Assembly (NCBI GenBank): GCA_008638375.1
Contig: CM018050.1
Span: 25,797,097 to 25,861,096 of the forward strand
Source of the DNA: Nyssa sinensis
Taxonomy: Eukaryota; Streptophyta; Magnoliopsida; Cornales; Nyssaceae
DNA length: 64,000 bases
Direction: 5' to 3'
Part shown: one piece after another, positions 35,190 to 45,511 of the stretch
Layout of the letters: each line of letters starts with the position of its first letter
Numbering within the stretch: the stretch's first letter is position 1
Program-made: the position numbers and the translations under genes
The notes under the pieces: model-generated
Databases searched by the model: none
The model's input: the letters and a program-made list of their open reading frames with translations, nothing else
What the model was told of the DNA's origin: nothing

Positions 35190-37079
35190 ATGGCACCAAA
35201 TCTCCGACCACGACAGAATACTCAAAATTCGCAAAACGCTCAACGTCAGCCGCCTGCTCCTCGTACAAGGGGGCCAGCGGCCAATCCTATGCGACAGGAG
35301 ATCGAAGCAATAAAATGACACAATGAACTGGTGCAGGAGCAGTTGCTTGCCATCACTAGAACGCTAGCAACACTCACGCAGAACCAAGCGGTGGGTTCTC
35401 CTAGCCTGCCGGTCAACTTCGTCGCAAGAACGCAACCTCCTGTTGCCACAGAGAACGAAGAACTTCATGCGCAGGCTCCAACTAACCAGCCTGGGCACCC
35501 CTCAGGCGTTGCTCGCGCTGGCCGAGATCCGCAGCCATCAACAGTCCCTGGCTGGGGAACATCCGCCTTCGTCCCCGACGTCCATTACCGGAGCACTACT
35601 CGAGCCCCAACTCCAAGGGCCTCGGGAGCACACCCGACACCGCAGGAGCCTCATCATGCAGCACCAATCCCTCCGGTTTGGAATCCTCCTCCGTCCGAAG
35701 GGCGTAATCAACCCTACTACCCTGAAGCCGAGGCTGTCAGGCAGGGTTCACAAGATGTTAGACTCAGAGACCCGCGGAGGGTAGAGGAAATTGCCGAGTC
35801 GATGGACCGGACAATTACCTTGAGAGGACCTCAGAACCCTCCAGAACAAGACGAACTGGCCAGGCTGCTCGGAAGGCTAGCCACCCCATTCACTCACGCC
35901 ATCATGTCAGAAGAGAGGCCCAGAAAGTTCATGGTGCCCAAGTTCACCCTGTACGATGGATCTGGAGATCCAGGAGATCATCTCTCTCATTACCAGCATA
36001 CGATGGCCCTTCACGGAGCCTCTGATGCCTTCATGTGCCGAACGTTCATCACCAGCTTGAAGGGAACTGCCCTGAAGTGGTTCCACAACCTCCCTCCGAA
36101 CTCAATTACCAGCTTCTATGAGCTCGGTAGACAGTTCTTGGATAGGTTTATGACCAGCAGGAGGCTCAGAAGGGGGCCAGAATTCTTGCTGAACGTCAAG
36201 CAGACTAGGGAGGAATCCCTCCGCGCCTACATTGCGCGCTTCAATACCGAACTCACTGAGATCACTGACTGCAGCCCAAAGTTCCTTGTAGCAGCCCTAA
36301 CTGCTGGGCTTGCCCAAGGTGGGTTCAGAGACTCCTTGACAAAGAGCCCTCCAGCCGATATGGCAGCATTGATGGATCGGGCCAAAAAATACATCAACTT
36401 GGAAGAAGCCAACCGCACGTCCCAGAAGGGCAGAGATCAGACCCAGAGGGACAATCCAAAGCGGGAGGACCACAAGAAGGAGGATCACAGAAGAGACTCC
36501 AACAAAAAGAGGGCCAGGAGCCCAGAGAAGAGAACAGCACCCAGAGCTGTGTACAACTCCGGACCAAGGGAGTTCACCAACTTCACCCCTTTAAACACTA
36601 CACCGAATCAGGTACTCCGGCAGATCCGAGAACGGGAGAACCTGAGGTGGCCGGAACCAATCAAAGGAGATCCTAGCCTGCGGGACCAAAGTAAGTATTG
36701 TAATTTCCATAAAGATCATGGACATACAACTAACACATGCAGGACCCTCCGATATGAGATAGAGCAGCTCATAAAGAAGGGGCGTCTTCGGGAGTTCGTC
36801 AAGCAGGACAGAAGGCAGAACCCCCAAGAAGACAAGCCTCAACAGCGGCCAGACCAGAGGCCCGAACAGAGGCAGGAGCAGAAGGAGGGACGGAACGAGC
36901 CTCAGAGGCAGAACAACCACGTCATTTACGTCCTCCATGCTGACTCCCCTATCACAGGAATGTCCAACAGGGCAAGAAAGAGATACGCTCGGGAAGCCAG
37001 AGCCACCCCGAACGTATTACAGATCTCCAACGTCGAAAAGAGGCTCAAGCCGGCACTGGAGATCCAATTCACCAAGTAA
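35190..37079 (+). pseudogene. Tat gag (capsid/nucleocapsid)
   Basis: The likely start is the ATG at 35190 (MAPNLRPRQNTQNSQNAQ), in frame with the main gag frame but cut by TGA at 35316-35318. The long open part follows. A retrotransposon gag domain spans about 35930-36400 (FMVPKFTLYDGSGDPGDHLS, LKWFHNLPPNSITSFYELG), followed by a basic KR/RED-rich linker. A zinc-binding C-x2-H...H-x4-C type motif (CNFHKDHGHTTNTC, about 36700-36740) is next, then a Q/R/E-rich tail. The frame stops at TAA 37077-37079, directly before protease. Gag would form the particle that packages the RNA. Confidence 0.9.
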
Positions 37080-37607
37080 GATCTAGCAGGGGTACACTGC
37101 CCCCACAGTGATGCCCTTGTTATCACCCTCAGAATCGCCAACTTCGAGACCAGGAGAGTCCTGGTCGATACTGGCAGCTCCGTCAACATATTGTTCTATG
37201 AACCGCTCAAACAGATGGGGATAGACCATGACAACGTCAAGCCCACCACTGCCGTGATGGCAGCTTTTGACGGCAACCTCAGCACCCCATTGGGGAGAGT
37301 CGACCTTTCTACCACTATAGGAGAGGGTGAAGGGCAGAAGACCACCATCTCGGAGTACATGGTGTTAGACATGAAGTCTCCCTATAACGTCATAATCGGG
37401 AGACCCTGGTTGCATCAGATAGGGGCAGTCACTTCGACCCTCCATCAGTGTCTGAAGTACGTCCACAACCAGAGCGTTCACTCTGTCAGAGGGTGTCAAC
37501 CAACCTCCCGGGAGTGCCACGCTATTGCCCTCAAAGAAAAGGCTCCTAAATAGCAATTACAGCACATTCGGGATTGTGCAGATCTGGTATTCACTCACTC
37601 TCCCGAG
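37080..37607 (+). pseudogene. Tat aspartic protease region
   Basis: It reads in the same frame as gag after the TAA at 37077, so one continuous gag-pol was likely ancestral. The active site LVDTGSSVNILFYE is at about 37160-37200. GRPWLHQIGAV follows at about 37400, matching the retropepsin fold used for polyprotein processing. A TAG at 37551-37553 cuts the linker to reverse transcriptase. Confidence 0.85.
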
Positions 37608-38963
37608 GTGGAGGATTGCCCATCCGGCATTGAAGAACCCTTGAGCCTGAGGGGACGCGACAGCCGAGCCAAACCTGTTGGTGAGCCCATTAAAGTACTG
37701 GTCAGTTCAGAAGCAGAGGGGCGTTACTTGTACATCGGCCCAGACCTAACACACTCTGAGCAGGAAAAGATAGTCAGGTTCTTGAAAGACAACCTCTCTA
37801 TCTTTGCTTGGGAGACCAGAGACATGGAGGGAATAGATCCTAATCTTATAACTCACAAACTGATGGTGGATCCGGATCACCCGCCAGTCAGACAGAAGAG
37901 AAGGCCAATTGCTCCTAAACGGCATCGGATTATAAACGAAGAAGTCCAAAGGCTGCTGGACGCCAGGATGATACGGGAAGTATTCTATCCCGAGTGGCTA
38001 GCCAACACCGTGCTCGTCAAGAAGAAAAACGGCAAGTGAAGAGTCTGCGTTGATTATACAGACCTCAACAAAGCATGCCCCAAGGACAGCTTTCCACTGC
38101 CAAGAATAGACCAACTAGTTGACGCCACTACGGGGCATGAGCTCATGAGTTTCATGGATGCATACTCTGGATACAACCAGATCCAGATGTACCCTCCAGA
38201 TCAAGAGAAGACTGCCTTCATAACCGAAAGAGGACTCTACTGCTACAGAGTGATGCCTTTCGGTTTGAAGAATGCTGGCGCCACTTATCAGTAGTTGGTG
38301 AACAAGATGTTCAGCCCACTGCTCGGCAGCACCATGAAGGTATACATCGACGATATGCTGGTAAAGAGTCTTCAGAAAGGCAGCCACCTCCAGCACTTAG
38401 CCCAGACCTTCGATATCCTCAGACAGCACAGAATGAAGCTCAACCCCTCGAAATGTACCTTCGGAGTTACGAAGGGAAAATTCTTGGGATACACTGTCTC
38501 TCAAAGGGGTATCGAAGCAGACCCCACTCAGATCCAAGCCCTGATTGGGCTAAAGTCGCCAAAAACCAGAAAGGAAATTCAGGCACTGAATGGCAGGATT
38601 GCGGCCCTAAGCAGATTTATATCCAAATCCACTGATCGCTGCCTACCTTTCTTCAAAGCTCTGAAGGGCAGCAAAACTCTGCAGTGGACAGAAGAATGCG
38701 AGAAATCCTTTCAAGAACTAAAGGAGTATCTAGCCTCTCCAGAGCTCCTGTCAAAACCAATACAGGGAGAAAAGCTACTCCTGTACCTTGCAGTCTCCGA
38801 AAACGCGGTCAGCTCCGCACTGATCAGACAGGACAGAGGAGTGCAGAGGCCTATATTCTACGTCAGTAGGGCACTACTTGACACGGAAAAAAGATACCCA
38901 GAAGTAGAAAAACTGGCCTACGCCTTGGTCATATCAGCTCAGAAGCTTCGACCTTATTTCTAG
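37608..38963 (+). pseudogene. Tat reverse transcriptase
   Basis: Same frame as gag and protease. Ordered motifs are RRPIAPKRHRIINEEVQRLL, RVCVDYTDLNKACPKDSFPL (38043), MDAYSGYNQIQMYP, YRVMPFGLKNAGATYQ (about 38250-38292), the catalytic VYIDDMLVKS (about 38341) and FLGYTVSQRGIEADP. The thumb/connection leads into RNase H with PIFYVSRALLDTEKRYPEVE. TGA at 38037-38039, TAG at 38292-38294 and TAG at 38961-38963 interrupt it. The active site is YIDD, a form common in this group. Confidence 0.92.
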
Positions 38964-39553
38964 GCCCATCCAATCGAGATCCCAACTGCCTATCCTCTGA
39001 AGTCAATACTGAGGAAACCTGAGGTATCGGGAAGATTAGTAAAGTGGTCTGTGGAGCTAGGGGAGTTCGACATATCATATGTACCCCGAAACTCCATCAA
39101 AGGGCAAGCCTTAGCTGATTTCGTAGCCGAGTTCACCCCGGCACTTCAGAACAAAGCACAAATCACCAAAACTTCGGGAACCTGGCTGCTGTACATTGAT
39201 GGATCGTCAACCGATCAAGGATCAGGAGTAGGCCTGGTACTACAATCCCCTGATGGGCTCACGTCAGAAAAAGCAGTCAGCTTGGGATTCAAAGCTTCTA
39301 ATAATGAAGCCGAATGCTCCGGTACTCCGAACTGGTAAACCACTTGAAGCATTCCTTCCAGACATTTACTATCCAGAAGATTGAGAGAAGCCAGAATTGC
39401 AGAGCAGATGCTCTGGCTAACATGGCCTCACGCCTCAAGTCTGAAGCAAATTCCATAGTAAAAATCTCCTTTCAGCCAGGACCTAGTATTGAGGAAGCCC
39501 AAGTTGCTCAAATTGATGAACAGCCCCAGAACTGGATGACTCCAATCCTCTAG
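38964..39553 (+). pseudogene. Tat RNase H with internal deletion
   Basis: PLKSILRKPEVSGRLVKWSV leads into the domain; LLYIDGSSTDQGSGVGLVLQ (first acid, about 39194) and SNNEAE (second acid, about 39305) are present. Right after SNNEAE the frame changes (frame 3 to frame 2) and the sequence resumes at LRYSELVNHLKHSFQTFTIQ. The segment holding the third catalytic acid is missing, so an internal deletion removed the core of the domain. The C-terminal ADALANMAS motif survives. A TAG ends the block at 39551-39553. Confidence 0.85.
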
Positions 39554-40775
39554 TACCTAAGATCCTTGCTCCTCCTAGAGGATAAAAACAAAGCCAGGAG
39601 AATCCGATTCAGAGAGGCTCGGTACCTGATCCTGAACAATAAGCTTTATAGAAGGTCGTATTCTCAACCTCTGTTAAAATGCTTGGTTCCAGACGAGTCA
39701 CAATATGTCTTGGCTGAAATACATGAGGGAATCTACGGGAATCATAATGGGGGTAGAACTATAGCCCACCGAGCTCTATCACAGGGTTACTACTGGCCCG
39801 GCATGCTGAAGCAGGCAAAAGAATATGTTCGGAAGTGCGACAAATGCCAGAGATTTGCGCCGTACCAACATCAGCCTCATCATGAGCTTATCCCGATTCC
39901 TAGCCCTTGGCCCTTGGCCCTTTGCTCAGTGGGGGATGGACATCATGGGTCCATTACCAAGGGCCCCTCTGAACAGAAAATACCTCTTGGTGGCCATCGA
40001 CTACTTCTCTAAATGGGCCAAAGCCGAGCCTTTGACACATATCACAGAAAAGGAAGTTGAGAGCTTCACTTGGAAGAACATTGTGTGCAGGGTCGGCATA
40101 CCATGTGTAATTATCTCGGACAATGGGACACAATTCACTGGTAAAGGCTTCAAGACATTCTGTAAAAATCTCAACATCAGGCAACACTTTGCCTCTCCAG
40201 GCCATCCACAAGCAAATGGGCAAGCAGAGGTCACCAACCGAACAATCCTTGACGGGTTAAAGAAGAGGTTGGAACAAGCCAAAGAAAAGTGGGCAGAAGA
40301 ACTCCCTGGGGTTCTTTGGGCCTACAGAACAACCAGAAGAACTCCCACCTCAGAAACTCCCTTCTCACTAGCCTATGGAACTGAAGCAGTAATTCTGGTT
40401 GAGATCGGTATGCCAACCTTAAGGACTGAGGCCTTTGAGCAAGAATCCAATGATCAGCAGCTGATGGAAAACTTGGATTTGCTCGAAGAGAAAAGGGATC
40501 AGGCCAGCATCAGAATGGAAGCCTATCAACAGAGAATGGTCAACAAATCCAAGGTAGGACTCAAGACAGTCAGCTTTCAAGTTGGAGACTTCGTCTTAAG
40601 AAGAGTCTTTCAAAACACCAAGGATCCAACCATGGGAAAGTTGTCACCAAACTGGGAAGGCCCCTACAAAGTAACAAAGGTTGTTCGGCCTACCACCTAC
40701 TGGCTAGAAGACATGGCTGGGAAACCTGTTCCTAGGCCATGGAACGTGGAACACTTGCGGAAGTATTATCAGTAG
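39554..40775 (+). pseudogene. Tat integrase
   Basis: The zinc-binding HHCC domain is visible (EIHEGIYGNHN, YYWPGMLKQAKEYVRKCDKC, about 39715-39850). The core has its three acids: WGMDIMGPLP (about 39935), IISDNGTQFTG (about 40115) and ANGQAEVTNR (about 40215). A GPYKVTKVVRPTTYWLED C-terminal part follows, then a stop at 40773. A 7-bp tandem duplication (CCCTTGG twice, 39904-39917) shifts the frame between the zinc domain and the core. No chromodomain is visible, as expected for the Tat group. Confidence 0.92.
39904..39917 (+). repeat. 7-bp tandem duplication causing an integrase frameshift
   Basis: CCCTTGGCCCTTGG is two adjacent 7-mers. The upstream frame (2) and downstream frame (0) differ by exactly this insertion, and each side gives good integrase sequence. 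Confidence 0.9.
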
Positions 40776-40796
40776 AGAGGTTTTCTTTTACTTCCA

Positions 40797-41385
40797 TAAA
40801 ATGTCCATCTATTAATGCACAGGCCTCCAGAGCCTGGTCCATAAATGTACAAGTTTTTGTACCTGGTCCATCTATTAATGCACAGGCCTCTAGAGCCTGG
40901 TCCATAAAATGTACAAGTCTTCGTACTTGGTCCATCTATTAATGCACAGGCCTCCAGAGCCTGGTCTATAAATGTACAAGTCTTCATACTTGGTCCTATG
41001 AATGCACAGGCCTCTAGAGCCTGGTCCATAAATGTACAAGTCTTCGTACTTGGTCTATCTATGAATGCACAGGCCTCTAGAGCCTGGTCCATAAAATGTA
41101 CAAGTCTTCGTACTTGGTCCATCTATTAATGCACAGGCCTCCAGAGCCTGGTCCATAAAATGTACAAGTCTTTGTACTTGGTCCATCTATGAATGCACAG
41201 GTCTCCAGAGCCTGATCCATAAATGTACAAGTATCAGTACTTGGTCCATCTATAATGCACAGGCCTTCAGAGCCTGGTCCATAGTATACAAGTCTTAAAT
41301 ACTTGGTCTATTTCTTAAATATACAGGCCTCCAGTGCCTGGACCACCCTAATGCACAGGCCTTCCGAGCCTAGTCCGTCTTCGAT
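40797..41385 (+). repeat. About 63-66-bp tandem repeats between integrase and the antisense region
   Basis: About nine copies of a unit with TCTATTAATGCACAGGCCTC, AGAGCCTGGTCCATAAA and TGTACAAGTCTTCGTACTTG. Copies have small indels and the last ones are degenerate. Tandem repeats at this position are a known habit of Tat-group elements. Frames through the array on both strands are by-products of the repeat. Confidence 0.92.
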
Positions 41386-43167
41386 TAGCAAACTCTATGA
41401 TCCAGTCCATCCAAAGAAAGAAGTTCCGGGCATCTACAAACCAAAGTTTCCTAGATCGGAATACCTCAAAATCTGATATCTACATTATTTGGCTTATCTG
41501 TCAAACAAACAACAAGTACTATGGTACCGATCAGGAGTGAAGTACTTTGATTCAAGCATTTTTCTAAAGTTTCTGTGATTTATTCTCAGAACATTCAGAA
41601 GTGCACGAGCAAGTGTTTTAAATGCAGAAAAGCACAACCGAATACAAAGACATCAGATTTGAGAAAAAGAGATTCAATTTTATTGATAAATCAGAAGATT
41701 TACATCAGTACGGACACATCATTACAGAATCTACTACAGAAGCTATTACAGAAGCTATTATAGAAGCTACAATTCTCAACATATTGGCTTTCCTTCACGG
41801 GATGATAAAAGGGCACAGGATCCAAAACTTCCATTACTGCCGCCGCCGGCTCCATTTGAAAGGAAGGGGCCCTAAACCCTAATCTGCATCAAGGAGCGCC
41901 CAGGCCATTTCATCATCATCATCATCAACTCCATGACCAACGGATGATGAGGGCTCTGGGCCTCAGGAGACTTTTCATTCTCCACCTTTGTAATCGGCAT
42001 TACACCCTAGCAGATTGAAGCAAGGGTCTCTGCCAAGTCACAAGGGGGAGGAGGCAGCCCACATTCATCTCCCTCAAAGCAGTTGTCACACCCCGGCTGA
42101 TTGGAGCGAGGATCTCTGACAAGACATGAGGAAGAGGAGGCAACTCACCCTCGTCTTCATCACCAACGCTCCAGGCCTCGGTTGAATCAAGGAGGGGCCA
42201 CCACCAATCGGAGGAATCTCGACCGGATGCCAGAGGAAACAAGAAGACTTGTGCCTCCTTCAATCCTTCCTTGGAGACTGAAAATAGGGGAAGGTTAACT
42301 CTCGGCCACAGTTTAATCATTCCTAACTCAGGTAAGGAATCACCCATCATCTCCGGGCGAGTGGCAAAACTCTAGCAGCATATAAAGTCTCTCTCACAAG
42401 GGAACAATTTGGGATCAAAAAAGTTGAGCGCAATCGTGTGCCCTCGTTTTCATTTATATAGACCCTTGAAGTCCAAAAGCCACCCAACTGAACCGTCGCA
42501 ACGGTGAAAAAGAGAGTGGCCTCGAAATCCTAAACGACGATCGAATAAATAAACAGTGCATTAAATATGCCTCTTCGATATACCAAGAGACAGGGAACAG
42601 AACTCTCTAAACAGAGACCACGGTCCAGCACTGAAGCTCCCGAATTAACAGAAAGGGGAACAAAGTCTAAGTGTACAGACCCCCTATTCAAGATTTAGAT
42701 CTTCAGTCTTAACTATTTAATGACAGGCCAGTCATATGACAAAGGCTAAACAGCTCTGATATATCCCGAACTCGAGTACTCGAACACAGCATGCCGAGCA
42801 TCATAACTACAAGCACAAGCTGCCTGGTTATCTTCACAAGCTCTTGATTTAGAACAGTCTATCTCAGAGCCCTACAGAAGTTTACTCCCACTCTATCAGG
42901 CTCTGTCTATCTGATTATACTTACTTTCTTATCTTATTATAATGAGACAGTTGAAGTTAATCTACAAGTATCGAAGTTCGGAAAGCGACTATTGATTGCT
43001 GGACAGTTGATCTAAACATGCGAAAGGCTCAGAGCAGCCACACTTGCGACAAAATTGCAAAGGAGGAAAGAACACGAGCAGAATTTGAAGGAAAGTCAAT
43101 TTTATTGATCAGAAGAACACATTCATTACATCAAAAAGAGATAGCAAATATAAAAACCCATAAAGCC
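41386..43167. other. Tat spacer with antisense transcript-end features
   Basis: Two antisense AATAAA signals occur, at 41679-41684 and 43101-43106, both inside the shared words TCAATTTTATTGAT. They could end two minus-strand transcripts. An uncharacterised antisense frame lies at 42000-42350. The rest (42360-43000) shows no coding signal. Confidence 0.5.
42000..42350 (-). CDS. Small antisense ORF of unknown function in the Tat spacer
   Basis: An open frame of 116 codons on the minus strand (MMGDSLPELGMIKLWPRVNL) followed 3' by an antisense AATAAA at 41684. It contains a tandem duplication of about 75 bp (42003-42160; PPLPHVLSEILAPI against CLLPLVTWQRPLL after drift). I recognise no family. 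It may be the remnant of a second antisense gene or a chance frame. Confidence 0.3.
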   Translation of the reverse strand: MMGDSLPELGMIKLWPRVNLPLFSVSKEGLKEAQVFLFPLASGRDSSDWWWPLLDSTEAWSVGDEDEGELPPLPHVLSEILAPISRGVTTALREMNVGCLLPLVTWQRPLLQSARV

Positions 43168-43674
43168 TCAAGACTTCCCAAAAGGGCCTGCGTCCTTTTC
43201 CAAGTTAAGGGCGGGAACCCCAGCCGTCTTGTCCAGATCAGGACGAGATGAGGTAGGTTCAGGGGGAACGATTGATGAAACGTCAAAGCCTGGGAACTGA
43301 ATCTAGAATCTAGTCCGGAAGCTTTCAAAACCGAACCGGATCAGGTCATCACCCATTTGTTCAACCTCATCTTTCAATTCCATCTCAGTCTCAGCCCTGG
43401 CGTGATCAACTGCCTCCTAAACCTTCTGATCGAAGGAACTTCGGAGATTAACCAACTCCGCTTGAAGCCCCTCAACCTTCTGAGCATATATGTCCCTCTC
43501 AGACTCTGCCACTTTAAGGTTGATGGTAGCTTCCTTCAGCTCCTCCTCTGCAGTCTGAACCTTGGGTTGGGCTGTTCTGAGCTCCAGCCTCATCTCATCC
43601 ATCTCGGCCCTCAGCTTCTCGGCCTCTTCAAGGGCCATGGGGGTCACCATCAGAGCAGCCAAACTATGCATGCT

Positions 43675-43751
43675 CTGCACAAAGCAAGACAGACAATTTA
43701 GACTGAACAAATGAGCAAAAAGAAAAGTCAAGAAAAAGCTTCAGAAGTTAC
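43675..43751 (-). other. Intron 2 of the antisense gene
   Basis: Minus strand: CAGATGAGG then GTAACTTCTG; acceptor after a T-rich tract, CTTTGTGCAG then AGCATGCATAG; 77 bp. Exon 2 and exon 3 lie in different frames and join codon to codon. Confidence 0.8.
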
Positions 43752-44266
43752 CCTCATCTGGAGATTCATCATCTCAGTTATCAGCTTGGAGGGGTCATCC
43801 CCTCTGTATCGGTGTGGGCCATGAGCCCATATTTGATCAAATGCCCTCTTGGCAATCTGATAGTCCGGCTCATTAAACGGCTCGGACGGCGCAGCAGGTG
43901 CTTTCCCCTTCCTACTCCTTCTGCTTGGACCAGAAGAGGTAGGAGGAGCAGCCGAAACAAGGACGGCAGGTTCGGCCTCCTTCTCAGCCTCGGCAGGGGC
44001 CGGCTCGGGAGAGCCAGAAATCAACCTCCTCCTTTTCACTTCAAGGGGGGCATCAGGCTCAGCTCGGGAGGAAGACTCCCCCACCACTAGGGCCTCCGGC
44101 ACAGCCCACTTTGTCGTCAGCCTCTTCTTAAGCTCTACATTACGGGCAGCCATCAAGTTTGCTGGAGTTATGATGACAGAATGAGCCCGGTCAGGAGTTG
44201 AAAGCAATACTCGGTACTGATCCCGCAGTGCTTCAGTAAAATCGGGCCTCTTCCAAACACTCTTAA

Positions 44267-44353
44267 CTGCACACAAGTAAGGAGAGATATATCAGTTTAT
44301 CAGTTCGGAAGTCACAACAAGGCTAAAAGTAAGTCTAAAAGAATAAGCCTCAC
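44267..44353 (-). other. Intron 1 of the antisense gene
   Basis: Minus strand: GGGTCATAAAG then GTGAGGCTTATTC; acceptor CTTGTGTGCAG then TTAAGAGTG; 87 bp. A CTGAT-type branch word lies upstream of the acceptor. Confidence 0.8.
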
Positions 44354-45491
44354 CTTTATGACCCGTAACAAGAGGGAACGACGAGGCCTCTCCTTCCTGA
44401 AAGCCTTCATGCTCCCATCCTCCTCAGACGAAGAAGTACCACTTCTTCCACGTTTTGTTGGAAGTGGGAACGGAGGACAGGGGTCGGAACCCCTTCTCGA
44501 AGGACATATAGAAAAGGCCTTCTGCCTGCTTGAACTTCATATCCATATTTCTACGGATCAAGTCTAAAGACACATCCACCTTGTTGAGGTGCCCCAACAC
44601 CACAAATCCTAGAAGCTGCCGCCAGCTATTGAGATTCAGGTCGGCAGGGCAGAGCTTGTACCAACAAAAGAACTGCCTGACTAAATCCAGCAATGGGAGT
44701 CTCAAGCCCATTTCAAACCAGGCAAGGTAAACACAAATCTCCCCGGCTTCAACATTGCGGGGACGATCCATGGGGCCTGGCACTCTGCAGGTCACATTTG
44801 TGGGAAATTTGAATTTCACCCTCCACTTGTCCAGAAGGCTCTAAGTGACAGCACTCTCACCCTCTTCTCTACGGGAAGACCTACCAGAGGTCTCCCCAGC
44901 CCTGTTTCGGGGCTCCTCAAAAGCATCAACTATCCTAACTCCAGGACTAGTGGGAGGATCAACAGGCCTCTCCCCAATAACTTCGGGAGCAGGGTTACCT
45001 ACATCTTCCACAAGAGACGGAACAGCCATCTCAGAAGGACTCCCCACTCCCTCATTCACAATTGGGGATTCAGAAGGAGCAGACATTATTCTCGGATTCA
45101 AGAAGAAAGAAGCAAAAGAAAAGGGAAAATCAGTCGAACCTGTTCTAACTCAGGAAATCAGTATTCTTCAAAGTCGCACAGACCCACAATGGCAAATGAA
45201 ATCTTCTGGCACAGTGAAAATGACGGGGAAAGGTCATTTCGAAATCTCATCCCGTATTTATAAAGCACAGTACCAGAAGGGACCACCAAGCCCAAACACC
45301 ATAACGGTTCGGAACAATGATGATCTCGAGAAACCCAACTATCGGCCCAGTACAATAATGACCTTGAAAAGACCTAATCTCCGGCTGTGCAATAAATGGC
45401 GCCCCAACAGTTGCCTTGGAAGGCGGACAGACAGGACACATGACTCTCCGAAAAAAAGGCTCAGCCCTAGTTGCTTGCTAGCATCAAACTA

Positions 45492-45511
45492 GGACTTGGG
45501 GGGGGAGTAAC
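45492..45511 (+). promoter_or_regulatory. Polypurine tract of the Tat element
   Basis: GGACTTGGGGGGGGAGTAAC ends directly against the 3' LTR start at 45512. Confidence 0.9.

Larger units (their letters stand above)
43168..45101 (-). pseudogene. Tat antisense gene (aORF), three exons, Transposase_28-like
   Basis: Exon 1 spans 45101-44354, exon 2 44266-43752, exon 3 43674-43168. Introns 44353-44267 (87 bp) and 43751-43675 (77 bp) have GT-AG ends with good TGCAG acceptors, and joining keeps one frame of about 589 codons. Exon 1 holds GLRLPLLDLVRQFFCWYKLC and LNSWRQLLGFVVLGHL, matching the putative gypsy-type domain PF04195. Exon 2 has an A/P/E/S/R-rich basic segment that could act in the nucleus. 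Exon 3 is coiled-coil (AEKLRAEMDEMRLEL, EELKEATINLKVAE). The minus-strand start is MNPRIMSAPSE. Breaks are TAG at 44841-44843, TGA at 44424-44426, TAG at 43417-43419 and TAG at 43303-43305. The role of aORF in the family is unknown. Confidence 0.82.

Noticed and set aside
35443..35784. Plus-strand frame of 113 codons within the Tat gag.
   Set aside because: Shadow of the gag frame; no motif of its own.
36591..36938. Minus-strand frame of 115 codons, hydrophobic.
   Set aside because: Antisense shadow of the basic gag linker.
40732..41122. Repeat-containing frames on both strands (MDQVRRLVHFMDQALEACAL type).
   Set aside because: They translate the 64-bp tandem array; no start context and no conservation of frame between units.
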